NCBI GenBank assembly: GCA_964439215.1
Contig: CAYTNY010000050.1
Location: 1 to 17,083, forward strand
From: CAYTNY01 sp964439215
GTDB taxonomy: Bacteria; Oederibacteriota; PGYV01; CAYTNY01
Direction: 5' to 3'
Length of the DNA stretch: 17,083 nt
The position numbers and the translations under genes are program-made. Within the stretch, counting starts at the first letter, position 1. Each line of letters starts with the position of its first letter. Positions 1 through 6,126 of this stretch are shown in pieces. The notes under the pieces are model-generated. The model was given only the letters and a program-made list of their open reading frames with translations, made no database searches and was not told where the DNA came from.

Positions 1-44
1 AAAAATAATGCCGCAAGGCATACTATAGATGACTGTAACGACGC

Positions 45-121
45 GTGCCCATAGCTCAGCTGGATAGAGCAACGGCCTTCTAAGCCGTAGGTCGTAGGTT
101 CGAATCCTACTGGGCACGCCA
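45..121 (+). tRNA. tRNA-Arg (anticodon TCT)
   Basis: A full cloverleaf can be folded. The acceptor stem is GTGCCCA (45-51) with TGGGCAC (111-117), followed by discriminator G and an encoded CCA (119-121). The D arm is GCTC/GAGC. The anticodon stem is ACGGC/GCCGT with loop CTTCTAA, which puts TCT at positions 34-36 and so reads AGA. The T arm is GTAGG-TTCGAAT-CCTAC. The gene is monocistronic, with an intrinsic terminator straight after it. Upstream at 21-31 is an AT-rich TACTATAGAT stretch that could hold the -10, but no clear -35 was found. Confidence 0.96.
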
Positions 122-124
122 AAT

Positions 125-154
125 AAAAAAACCGCCGCCACGGCGGTTTTTTTT
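125..154 (+). terminator. Intrinsic terminator of tRNA-Arg(TCT)
   Basis: The stem ACCGCCG (131-137) pairs with CGGCGGT (141-147) around a CCA loop. It is followed by a run of eight T (147-154), and an A-run on the 5' side can extend the stem. It sits just after the tRNA CCA end. Confidence 0.9.
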
Positions 155-187
155 ATCCGGCTGATAATCTCCACGTTCTTTGTTTTT

Positions 188-1564
188 ATGCGGCATAAAT
201 ATATCTTTAATATATTGAGGTTTTTTAAATTGGAACACGTAAACAAAAACAATATGCTCAGAATCATAATCGCGCTTTCCTGGCCCATGCTGCTGGCAAA
301 CAATGTATTAAACGGCGCTGCAATGTTTGACCTTTTTCTTATAGGAAAACTCGGGGTCAGCGAGCTTGCGGCATTTTCAATATGCGGCATCATACTCTCT
401 GTTTATCTTACTATGCAGGGCGGAATGATGTCGGGCGCCATTGCGGTTGTCTCGCGCTTTCTGGGCGGAAAGCGCCACAGCGAGCTTTCATCGGGGGTTG
501 TGCAGATAATGCTTTTTGCCTTTGCAATAGCCTTAATATTCAGCTCTGTCCTGTTTGTTTTTCTTGAAGAAGTCCTGGTTTTTTTCGGCGCCAAAGGGCA
601 GACACTGGAAAGCTCAATGGAATACCTGCCCGTTATGCTTGTTTCGCTTGTAATGATGAGCATTTTTTTTATGTTTGTTTCCATAGTACGGGCCGCGGGT
701 GATTCCATAACACCTCTGAAATTTATGAGCCTCGCGGCCGTAATAAACATAATTCTCGACCCGCTCTTAATCTTTGGAATAGGGCCGTTTCCGGAAATGA
801 GTCTCAAAGGAGCGGCTATAGCCAACCTGACGGGATTCATAATCGTTGATATTATTGCCCTGCACCTGCTTTTCAGCGGAAAAACAGGCATTAAAATTGA
901 ACCCCGGCACATAAAATTCGATCCTTCTATGATGATTCGTTTCATCCGTATAGTAATACCGGCAATGGCGCAGGGTTTTATTGACCGCGGCAGTTATATG
1001 ATACTTTTGAAAATTATATCAGCTTACGGCGACCCTTTTATAGCCTCCTTCGGAATAATAAACAATCTCACAATGTTTCTGAAACGCTTTGGCTGGCCCA
1101 TAGGCAATTCAGGCGGGGTAATCGTGGGGCACAGCCTCGGCCGCGGCAGCAAAGATAATGTAAAACTCGCTGTTAAGACATCTTTTATTCTTTATACTTA
1201 TATAACCGCATTTTTCTCTATTGTCTGTTTTTTGTTTGCCGGGCCAATCATAAAAATATTCACATCTGACAGCAGCGTAATCGCCTACGGCACCGATTTT
1301 CTGAGAATATTCGCGCCTGCCTATATTCTCATAGGGGTCGGGGTTATAGTTTTTACGGCATTCAACAGCGCCGGAGCCACGGGTCTTCCAAACATAATAA
1401 ACCTGATCACTTTTTACGTGATACAAATCCCCCTTGCTTTGACGCTGCCCCAATATATGGGCGAGTCCGGGATTTTCTGGGCAGTCTCCATAGGAGCCGC
1501 ATCCCACGGCGCTGTCTCCTTTTTATTTATGAAATTCACCCCGTGGATGGATAAAAGGATATGA
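188..1564 (+). CDS. MATE-family multidrug/Na+(H+) antiporter
   Basis: This 458-residue integral membrane protein belongs to the multidrug and toxic compound extrusion (MATE, DinF/NorM-like) family. The family exports organic cations or metabolites across the inner membrane using a Na+ or H+ gradient. The family look is clear: after a short basic N-terminus comes the first helix ALSWPMLLANNVLNG, then DLFLIGKLG and a GG-rich second helix, with about twelve hydrophobic segments in two pseudo-symmetric halves. Length is typical (about 450). The start is uncertain. The ATG at 188 has no Shine-Dalgarno sequence. A TTG at 230 has a GAGG nine bases upstream, and the ATG at 254 lies just before the first helix. 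It stands alone, between the tRNA terminator and a G-rich repeat. The substrate cannot be told from sequence. Confidence 0.93.
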   Translation: MRHKYIFNILRFFKLEHVNKNNMLRIIIALSWPMLLANNVLNGAAMFDLFLIGKLGVSELAAFSICGIILSVYLTMQGGMMSGAIAVVSRFLGGKRHSELSSGVVQIMLFAFAIALIFSSVLFVFLEEVLVFFGAKGQTLESSMEYLPVMLVSLVMMSIFFMFVSIVRAAGDSITPLKFMSLAAVINIILDPLLIFGIGPFPEMSLKGAAIANLTGFIIVDIIALHLLFSGKTGIKIEPRHIKFDPSMMIRFIRIVIPAMAQGFIDRGSYMILLKIISAYGDPFIASFGIINNLTMFLKRFGWPIGNSGGVIVGHSLGRGSKDNVKLAVKTSFILYTYITAFFSIVCFLFAGPIIKIFTSDSSVIAYGTDFLRIFAPAYILIGVGVIVFTAFNSAGATGLPNIINLITFYVIQIPLALTLPQYMGESGIFWAVSIGAASHGAVSFLFMKFTPWMDKRI

Positions 1565-1572
1565 TTTCGGAA

Positions 1573-1602
1573 GGTTGGATGGTTGGAAGATTGGATGGTT
1601 GG
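1573..1602 (+). repeat. G-rich direct repeat with G-quadruplex-forming motif
   Basis: The 12-mer TTGGATGGTTGG occurs twice exactly (1575-1586 and 1591-1602), four bases apart. The first copy extends to GGTTGGATGGTTGG (1573-1586). This has the two-tier G2-TT-G2-N2-G2-TT-G2 layout, close to the thrombin-binding aptamer, which is known to fold as an antiparallel G-quadruplex. It begins nine bases after the MATE stop codon, so it would lie in the 3' end of that transcript. Confidence 0.7.
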
Positions 1603-1628
1603 CGAAACAAAAATCCGGGTAAATTGCA

Positions 1629-1652
1629 AATATTTTAAAACATTAATTTATA
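1629..1652 (+). repeat. 24-bp direct repeat, left copy
   Basis: This 24-base AT-rich stretch ends in ...AAAACATTAATTTATA. It recurs at 2393-2416 with a single T/C difference (23 of 24 identical). The two copies bracket the MNT gene and one dispersed-repeat copy. Confidence 0.75.
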
Positions 1653-1689
1653 ACACCTTTTTTAAGCCAATTATTGGTATTCATTTCAT

Positions 1690-2010
1690 TCACAGCGGCA
1701 CGCCTTCCCTTAAAACATCTCTTGTAACCGTCCCAAACTGTTTTGCGGACGTTTCTGTTTCTTTAGCAGATTTAATTATTACATCAGCGTCAATTTTTTT
1801 TTCAGCGCTTTTCTTTCTTATCAGCGAAGATATCTCCATTTTTTCCGGCACCGAAAGTGTTTGATTTATTATAACAAGAATATCATAGTCGCTTAATCTG
1901 TCATTATCCCCGCGGGCTCTGGAGCCAAAAAGCAGTATTTTCTCTGTTTTTAACCCTCTTGCCAGCAAAACATCCTTTATTATTGATTTTATTAACCCTG
2001 AATTTTCCAT
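1690..2010 (-). CDS. Minimal nucleotidyltransferase (MNT/MntA-like), orphan
   Basis: This 106-residue protein is of the Pol-beta-superfamily minimal nucleotidyltransferase type. The nucleotide-binding signature GSRARG (29-34) is followed by SDYD (40-43), giving the first two metal-binding Asp (41, 43). A third acidic site is likely at Asp74/Asp76 in IDADVIIK. Proteins of this size commonly act as the antitoxin half of HEPN/MNT modules, where MntA adds AMP to the HEPN toxin. No HEPN gene (RX4-6H motif) is visible on either side, so it is an orphan or the partner was lost. The start is well supported: AAAGGAGA lies about five bases upstream of ATG. A possible extended -10 (TGGTATTAT) lies just further up. 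It sits in a repeat-rich, plastic stretch. Confidence 0.85.
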   Translation of the reverse strand: MENSGLIKSIIKDVLLARGLKTEKILLFGSRARGDNDRLSDYDILVIINQTLSVPEKMEISSLIRKKSAEKKIDADVIIKSAKETETSAKQFGTVTRDVLREGVPL

Positions 2011-2034
2011 AGTTTTTCTCCTTTCCTGATTTTA

Positions 2035-2043
2035 ATAATACCA
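2035..2043 (-). promoter_or_regulatory. Possible extended -10 promoter of the MNT gene
   Basis: On the minus strand the sequence reads TGGTATTAT, an extended -10 with TG one base before TATTAT, about 25 bases upstream of the ATG and upstream of its Shine-Dalgarno sequence. No good -35 was found at 16-18 bases. Confidence 0.3.
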
Positions 2044-2171
2044 TATTTGATTTTTCTTTTCCATAAAAACACGGCTATACAAATATTTCAGAAGCCCGGA
2101 ATATTTTAAAGAACTGAATTGTAAAATGAATTGCAGCACCTAAAAGATCCATAAATACATCAAAATACAAC

Positions 2172-2263
2172 CCCTCTCCCTCGACGAACCATCCCTTACC
2201 CACATCTCCTGTTTAATCACCATCTTGTATTATGCAGTGTCCAGCCGCTGCTTAACCCCCTCC
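2172..2263. repeat. Dispersed repeat, copy A
   Basis: Bases 2190-2263 align without gaps to 16994-17067 with 61 of 74 identities. The similarity extends left, with a small indel, to the CCCTCTCC at 2172. Best-conserved blocks are CTCCTGTTTAATC and CAGCCGCTGCTTAACCC. Eleven of the thirteen differences are transitions. Both copies have stops in the frames I tried, so it looks non-coding. A shared TTGCAGCACC also occurs upstream of each copy (2131 and 16889) at different distances. Confidence 0.8.
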
Positions 2264-2264
2264 A

Positions 2265-2305
2265 AGAGTATGTAACAGGCGAAAAGACTGCCTGCAACAT
2301 ACTCT
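2265..2305. other. Long imperfect hairpin
   Basis: AGAGTATGT (2265-2273) pairs with ACATACTCT (2297-2305) and, inside a 2x2 internal loop, CAGGC (2276-2280) pairs with GCCTG (2290-2294). The terminal loop is GAAAAGACT. A second hairpin follows directly: CCTCC-C-CC (2308-2315) with GG-T-GGAGG (2321-2328) around ATAGA. No U-run follows, so it is not a standard terminator. It abuts dispersed repeat copy A but is absent at copy B. Confidence 0.65.
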
Positions 2306-2392
2306 ATCCTCCCCCATAGAGGTGGAGGGTAAAGACAGCACAAAAAAACTTCGATTTCATCAAGTGTCACAATAAAACTTGCAGCTCACCGG

Positions 2393-2416
2393 AATATTTC
2401 AAAACATTAATTTATA
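2393..2416 (+). repeat. 24-bp direct repeat, right copy
   Basis: This is the partner of 1629-1652, with one mismatch. It is preceded by CCGGAATATTT (2389-2399), which also occurs at 2096-2106. The rest of 2011-2462 holds no gene that I can see, only this repeat, dispersed repeat copy A and the two hairpins. Confidence 0.75.
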
Positions 2417-2462
2417 TTGCCCCATTCCCCTATATCTATTATAATACCATTATGTTTCAAAC

Positions 2463-2537
2463 GCGCCCGTAGCTCAGTGGATAGAGCATAGGCCTCCGAA
2501 GCCTTGTGCGCAGGTTCGACTCCTGCCGGGCGCGCCA
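2463..2537 (+). tRNA. tRNA-Arg (anticodon CCG)
   Basis: The acceptor GCGCCCG (2463-2469) pairs with CGGGCGC (2527-2533), then discriminator G and encoded CCA (2535-2537). The D arm is GCTC/GAGC. The anticodon loop CTCCGAA on stem AGGC/GCCT gives anticodon CCG, reading CGG; the outermost pair of that stem is a T-T mismatch. The T arm is GCAGG-TTCGACT-CCTGC. The last 17 bases are duplicated exactly at 2667-2683. Confidence 0.95.
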
Positions 2538-2567
2538 TCATATACAATTAAAAATTTAGGTATATGA
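2538..2567 (+). other. Hairpin directly after tRNA-Arg(CCG)
   Basis: TCATATAC (2538-2545) and GTATATGA (2560-2567) form a perfect 8-bp stem with a 14-base AT-rich loop. No T-run follows. It could help tRNA 3' processing or be part of an insertion remnant. Confidence 0.5.
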
Positions 2568-2666
2568 TGGGGCGGTTGGCAGGTTGAGAAACTGCGTTTA
2601 GGTTCGCATGCGCTATATTTATAATACGCGAAGCATTCCTTGCGCATTACCGCCCAAAGGCGGGCT

Positions 2667-2683
2667 TCCTGCCGGGCGCGCCA
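2667..2683 (+). repeat. Exact 17-bp copy of the tRNA-Arg(CCG) 3' end (att-like)
   Basis: TCCTGCCGGGCGCGCCA here is identical to 2521-2537, the T-arm/acceptor/CCA end of the tRNA gene, in the same orientation and 146 bases away. Duplication of a tRNA 3' end is the usual mark left by tyrosine-recombinase elements (attL/attR). No integrase lies between, so any element is gone or reduced to about 130 bases. Confidence 0.7.
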
Positions 2684-2684
2684 G

Positions 2685-2706
2685 AAAAATCAGCCTGCTG
2701 ATTTTT
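2685..2706. terminator. Possible bidirectional terminator after the att-like repeat
   Basis: AAAAATCAG (2685-2693) pairs with CTGATTTTT (2698-2706) around CCTG. The stem is AT-rich and the T-run is inside the stem, so strength is doubtful. It lies immediately after the duplicated tRNA end. Another small hairpin, CCGCC-CAAA-GGCGG, lies at 2650-2663. Confidence 0.4.
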
Positions 2707-2747
2707 CCGAGCAGCCTCTCATTAAAATTAATATCATAAAAAAAAGA

Positions 2748-2826
2748 CTGCGGTCGAATTTCGAATATCGAATTTCGGCAGTAATCAGTTTTAGATTCTG
2801 CGGTCGAATTTCGAATATCGATTTTC
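2748..2826 (+). repeat. Tandem repeat, 29-bp unit with 50-bp period
   Basis: A 29-base unit beginning CTGCGGTCGAATTTCG occurs at 2748-2776 and again at 2798-2826 with one A/T difference. Each unit holds the small palindrome TTCGA-ATA-TCGAA. The array ends 22 bases before the dinB promoter. I see no gene in 2538-2863, only this array, the att-like repeat and hairpins. Confidence 0.75.
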
Positions 2827-2848
2827 AGCGGCCGATAATTTAAAAATC

Positions 2849-2857
2849 TGTTATACT
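2849..2857 (+). promoter_or_regulatory. Extended -10 promoter of dinB giving a leaderless transcript
   Basis: TGTTATACT is an extended -10 (TGn plus TATACT, 2852-2857). It ends only six bases before the A of the dinB ATG, so transcription should start at or next to the start codon. No -35 and no Shine-Dalgarno sequence are visible, which fits a leaderless mRNA. No LexA-type palindrome was recognised. Confidence 0.55.
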
Positions 2858-2863
2858 TCTAAA

Positions 2864-3934
2864 ATGAGAAAAATAATTCATATTGATATGGACGCTTTTT
2901 ACGCGTCAGCAGAGCAGAAAGAAAATCCCTCTTTAAAGGGAAAACCCGTTATTGTCGGAGGCAGGCCCGGCTCGCGCGGGGTGGTGTGCGCGGCTTCTTA
3001 CGAGGCCAGAAAGTTCGGCGTAAAATCCGCGATGGCATCTTCATACGCGGCGCGGCTCTGTCCGGATGGGATTTTTATAACCCCTCATTTTGATTTATAC
3101 AAAAAATATTCACTTGCTATTCACGGTATTTTCCACGAATACACCGGCCTTGTAGAGCCTCTTTCGCTTGACGAAGCTTATCTTGACGTAACCGAAAACA
3201 AAAAAAACATAAGCTCCGCGATAAAAATCGCCCGCGAAATACGCGCAAAAATCAAAGAACAGACCGGTTTAACGGCTTCCGCCGGGGTTTCATACAATAA
3301 GTTCCTGGCAAAAATCGCTTCTGACTTTAACAAACCCAACGGCCTTACTGTTGTAAAACCCGAACACGCCGCGGAATTCATTGACAACCTGCCTATAGGC
3401 AGGTTCCACGGCATCGGCAGGGTCACGGAAAAGAAAATGAATGACCTCGGCATCTTTACGGGAAAAGACCTGAAAAAATGGAGCAAAGACAAACTTTACT
3501 CCTTTTTCGGTAAATCCGGCTCTTATTATTACGAAATCGCCCGGGGCAATGACAGCCGCCCCGTGGAAACGCACTGGGAAAGAAAATCCCTTGGCAAAGA
3601 ACAGACTTTTGAAAAAGATATTTTAAATGTGCAGGAGCTCATAGGCGTCCTGGGAGAAATGGCCGAAGAAATAGAAGAATACGCGGCCAAAAAAAACATC
3701 AAGGGCAGAACAATAACTCTGAAGGTAAAATATTTTGACTTCGCGCAGATAACACGCGCCGCGACCCTTGACGAGCCCGTAAATGATTCAAAGACAATGA
3801 TGGAATACGCGGCCGGACTTCTTTTAAAGAAAACAAGAGCCGGGAGAAAAAGAATACGTCTTTTGGGCCTGACATTATCCGGTTTTGACAAAAAAATCGA
3901 AATAAAAAAATCCCGCCAGCTTGACCTTTTTTAA
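2864..3934 (+). CDS. dinB: DNA polymerase IV (Y-family translesion polymerase)
   Basis: This 356-residue Y-family polymerase copies past DNA lesions with low fidelity. The catalytic acidic residues fall at the same numbers as in E. coli DinB: Asp8 in HIDMDAFYASAE and Asp103-Glu104 in SLDEAYLD. Tyr13 is at the steric-gate position that excludes ribonucleotides. SYEARKFGV (45-53) is the finger motif, and GRFHGIGRVTEKK holds the helix-hairpin-helix of the thumb. The little-finger domain follows. The protein ends in QLDLF (352-356), a classic sliding-clamp binding peptide, so it should be recruited by DnaN. Length is normal. The ATG has no Shine-Dalgarno sequence but has a -10 just upstream, suggesting leaderless translation. 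The 3' end converges on the prenyltransferase gene with only four bases between stop codons. Confidence 0.97.
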   Translation: MRKIIHIDMDAFYASAEQKENPSLKGKPVIVGGRPGSRGVVCAASYEARKFGVKSAMASSYAARLCPDGIFITPHFDLYKKYSLAIHGIFHEYTGLVEPLSLDEAYLDVTENKKNISSAIKIAREIRAKIKEQTGLTASAGVSYNKFLAKIASDFNKPNGLTVVKPEHAAEFIDNLPIGRFHGIGRVTEKKMNDLGIFTGKDLKKWSKDKLYSFFGKSGSYYYEIARGNDSRPVETHWERKSLGKEQTFEKDILNVQELIGVLGEMAEEIEEYAAKKNIKGRTITLKVKYFDFAQITRAATLDEPVNDSKTMMEYAAGLLLKKTRAGRKRIRLLGLTLSGFDKKIEIKKSRQLDLF

Positions 3935-3938
3935 AGCA

Positions 3939-4931
3939 TCAGATCCCGAATATCAGCCCCAGAACGAGCCCGAGTATAAAAAGCCCTCCGGCCATTTTAT
4001 TGAACCAGAACGCCCAGACAACATACCACAGCGGCCACAGCGGAGGAAATCCTTCCGGCGGTGTTTCCGGTTTTTTTGACGACAGAACATCAATAAAAAC
4101 TTTGAATCTCTTTGCCGACAAAAACGCCAGGAGCGCAAAAGGTGTAGCCAGTTGAAAGAAAACAAGCCCCACTATCCATATATAAAACATTGCTGTGTTT
4201 ATCTTTGTAAAAAGAACCGCTTTTTCCCATCCAAGCAGAACCGTAAATGTCTTTACCCCCTTTTTTTTATCCATTTCATACTTGTCAAGATGCTTGCCCA
4301 AAAGAACATTCATAACAACCAGGCCGTAAGGGACCGACAAAAGCCAGGCGTGCAGAGGCATTGCCCCCGCGAGAACATAATAAGTGCCCACTGTTATAAG
4401 CGGGCCCCATATCAGAAATATGGCAAATTCCCCTGCTCCCCTGTATTTCAGTTTTACGGGAGGGGCAACATAAAAAATACTTGTAAGAAACCCGGCAGCC
4501 GCGAATACAAGCACCGGCAGCCCTGCCTGAGTGTATAAATACAGCGCTGCCGCAAGTTCAAAAACACCCATAACGAAAAACGCGCCAAGAAGCTGTTTTT
4601 CTGTCAGCAGCCCCGAAACTATGGGATGCGGCGCGTATTTTACCCTGTCATAATCAGGAGTATCAAGCCCATTCTTATAATCCCAGTAATCATTTATAAG
4701 ATTGTTTGCCGCGTGCGCCAGTATCAGCGCCGCTGTTATAATCAGAGTGTTCAGCCAGTTGAAATAACCGTCCGTTCCCGCGATAACCGCGCCGACCAAA
4801 ACAGAGGTTATTGTCATTGAAAAAACCTCGGCCCGGGTGCAAAGCAGCCATTTGCTCACAGCGTCCATCGGCTCCCCTTTGGGCAGGTTTCCTTTTTCAA
4901 GTATCATCCCCCATCTTTTTATAATATTCAT
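3939..4931 (-). CDS. UbiA-family prenyltransferase (MenA-like)
   Basis: This 330-residue membrane protein of the UbiA superfamily transfers a polyprenyl chain from its diphosphate to an aromatic or other acceptor. The first Asp-rich motif is NDYWDYKNGLD (80-90) and the second is DKYEMDKKKGVKT (216-228); these bind the Mg-diphosphate. Between them, YVAPPVKLKYRGAGE and FLIWGPLITVGTYYV closely resemble the DHNA prenyltransferase MenA of menaquinone synthesis. Eight or nine hydrophobic helices can be counted. The acceptor is uncertain because no other men or ubi gene is in view, and the last ~50 residues (Pro/Trp-rich, then a helix) look unusual. The start is firm: GAGGAG precedes ATG, which overlaps the upstream stop as ATGA, so translation is coupled. 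It is the last gene of the operon; no terminator is visible. Confidence 0.88.
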   Translation of the reverse strand: MNIIKRWGMILEKGNLPKGEPMDAVSKWLLCTRAEVFSMTITSVLVGAVIAGTDGYFNWLNTLIITAALILAHAANNLINDYWDYKNGLDTPDYDRVKYAPHPIVSGLLTEKQLLGAFFVMGVFELAAALYLYTQAGLPVLVFAAAGFLTSIFYVAPPVKLKYRGAGEFAIFLIWGPLITVGTYYVLAGAMPLHAWLLSVPYGLVVMNVLLGKHLDKYEMDKKKGVKTFTVLLGWEKAVLFTKINTAMFYIWIVGLVFFQLATPFALLAFLSAKRFKVFIDVLSSKKPETPPEGFPPLWPLWYVVWAFWFNKMAGGLFILGLVLGLIFGI

Positions 4932-6094
4932 TTTTTCTCCTCTTGCCCTTTTTTCAGTTCAAGAACACATATGCTTTCCACATGTTTTGTCTGCGGGAAC
5001 ATATCAAAAACCACAGGATCAGAATAATCATAAGTGTCTTTAAGAACTGAAATATCAGAGGCCAGCTGCCTGGGATTGCAGGACACGTAAACCATTTTTT
5101 CCGGTTTTATTTTCTTCAGAAATTTAACGGTTTTTTTATGCAGCCCCGCTCTCGGCGGATCAAGCACAAAGAAACATTTTTTTCCTTTGAATTTCTCCTC
5201 AAACGCATAAAGCTCCTTTGCGTTTATTTTATGCGCCGATGCGTTTTTAATGCCGTTATCAGCTATGTTCTTTTCCGCACACTCTATACCCGAGGCGCTG
5301 CTGTCAATTATCATTACTTTATCCGCCGCGCCGCTTAAATGTATCCCGAACGTTCCTGCTCCGCCGAACAGGTCCGTTATCACATCATATTTTTCCTTTA
5401 CCTGCTCTTTTATGTAATATATCATATCCATAGCCACGGCAGAATTATTCTGAAAGAAATCCTGGCTGTGATACCGGAAAACATACGGCCCGAGACGCTC
5501 TTTCATCACAGCGCCCTTTTTCAAGACCTCATACTCGCTGCTTACGCTTACGTCAGTATTATGCTTCACATATCCCACAAGAACATTTGCCGCGCCGGTA
5601 TTCAGCGCAAATTTCTCTATAATCTTTTTATTCTCCGCTATTCTGTCCGAGTCTTTATTCAGTATGAATGTCACGCACGAGTCCCCGGAAAAAAAAGAAC
5701 TCCTTATCACGGAGTATCTCAGTGTTCCTGTGTTTTTTACAACCGAAAACACATCCAGTTCTTTTTTATTATCCTCAAACCATGACTTCACTTCTTTCAG
5801 CAGGTCATTAACCCCCGGAGACGCTATCATGCACTCGTCTATTTCTACTATTCTGCTGTACATTCCCCGCTGCCTTAAACCCGGCCCGTCTCCGGAGAAC
5901 ACAAAATCCATTCTGTTCCTGTAGTTGAATTCGCTTTTAAAAAAAACCGAGACATCCTCCGGCACTCTCAGGTTTTTGCTCATAAACTCTTCTTTTACCG
6001 CATTCTTTTTTATTGCAAGCTGCGCGTCATAATCCTTATCCTGATAAAAACATCCGCCGCACTTTCCGAACACACTGCATTTTGGCTCTGTCAT
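4928..6094 (-). CDS. RlmD/TrmA-type RNA (uracil-5-)-methyltransferase with Fe-S cluster
   Basis: This 388-residue class I SAM-dependent methyltransferase (COG2265) makes 5-methyluridine in rRNA or tRNA. An N-terminal cluster motif, Cys6, Cys12, Cys15 (CSVFGKCGGC), plus Cys88 matches the 4Fe-4S site of RlmD/RumA. QDFFQNN (211-217) and the SAM loop DLFGGAGTFG (241-250) follow, then DPPRAG (312-317), the nucleophile Cys339 in SCNPRQ and the base Glu373 in FPQTKHVES. Unlike E. coli RlmD there is no N-terminal TRAM domain before the cluster. Whether the target is 23S U1939, U747 or tRNA U54 cannot be told from sequence. It is the fourth gene of the operon, 32 bases after the HIT gene, with a modest AAAGGAA site. 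Confidence 0.92.
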   Translation of the reverse strand: MTEPKCSVFGKCGGCFYQDKDYDAQLAIKKNAVKEEFMSKNLRVPEDVSVFFKSEFNYRNRMDFVFSGDGPGLRQRGMYSRIVEIDECMIASPGVNDLLKEVKSWFEDNKKELDVFSVVKNTGTLRYSVIRSSFFSGDSCVTFILNKDSDRIAENKKIIEKFALNTGAANVLVGYVKHNTDVSVSSEYEVLKKGAVMKERLGPYVFRYHSQDFFQNNSAVAMDMIYYIKEQVKEKYDVITDLFGGAGTFGIHLSGAADKVMIIDSSASGIECAEKNIADNGIKNASAHKINAKELYAFEEKFKGKKCFFVLDPPRAGLHKKTVKFLKKIKPEKMVYVSCNPRQLASDISVLKDTYDYSDPVVFDMFPQTKHVESICVLELKKGQEEKK

Positions 6095-6126
6095 GTGTAA
6101 TTATTCCTTTTATATTATATTTTTTA

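Noticed and set aside
403..945. A minus-strand open frame of 180 codons inside the MATE gene
   Set aside because: Antisense to a well-recognised transporter, and its sequence is low in domain character.
2569..2583. A second G-rich stretch (GGGGCGGTTGGCAGG) as a further G-quadruplex
   Set aside because: Runs are short and uneven and the copy is single; mentioned only as a relative of the motif at 1573.
2748..2826. A CRISPR array
   Set aside because: Only two units with a 21-base gap, a palindromic simple sequence, and no cas genes nearby.
2640..2843. A 67-codon plus-strand frame upstream of dinB
   Set aside because: It runs through the duplicated tRNA end and both tandem repeat units and has no ribosome-binding site; it is a product of the repeats.
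2827..2863. A LexA/SOS box in front of dinB
   Set aside because: No CTG-N10-CAG or GAAC-N4-GTTC type palindrome was found there.
3931..3960. A terminator between the convergent dinB and prenyltransferase genes
   Set aside because: Only four bases separate the stop codons and I could find no stable stem followed by a T-run on either strand.
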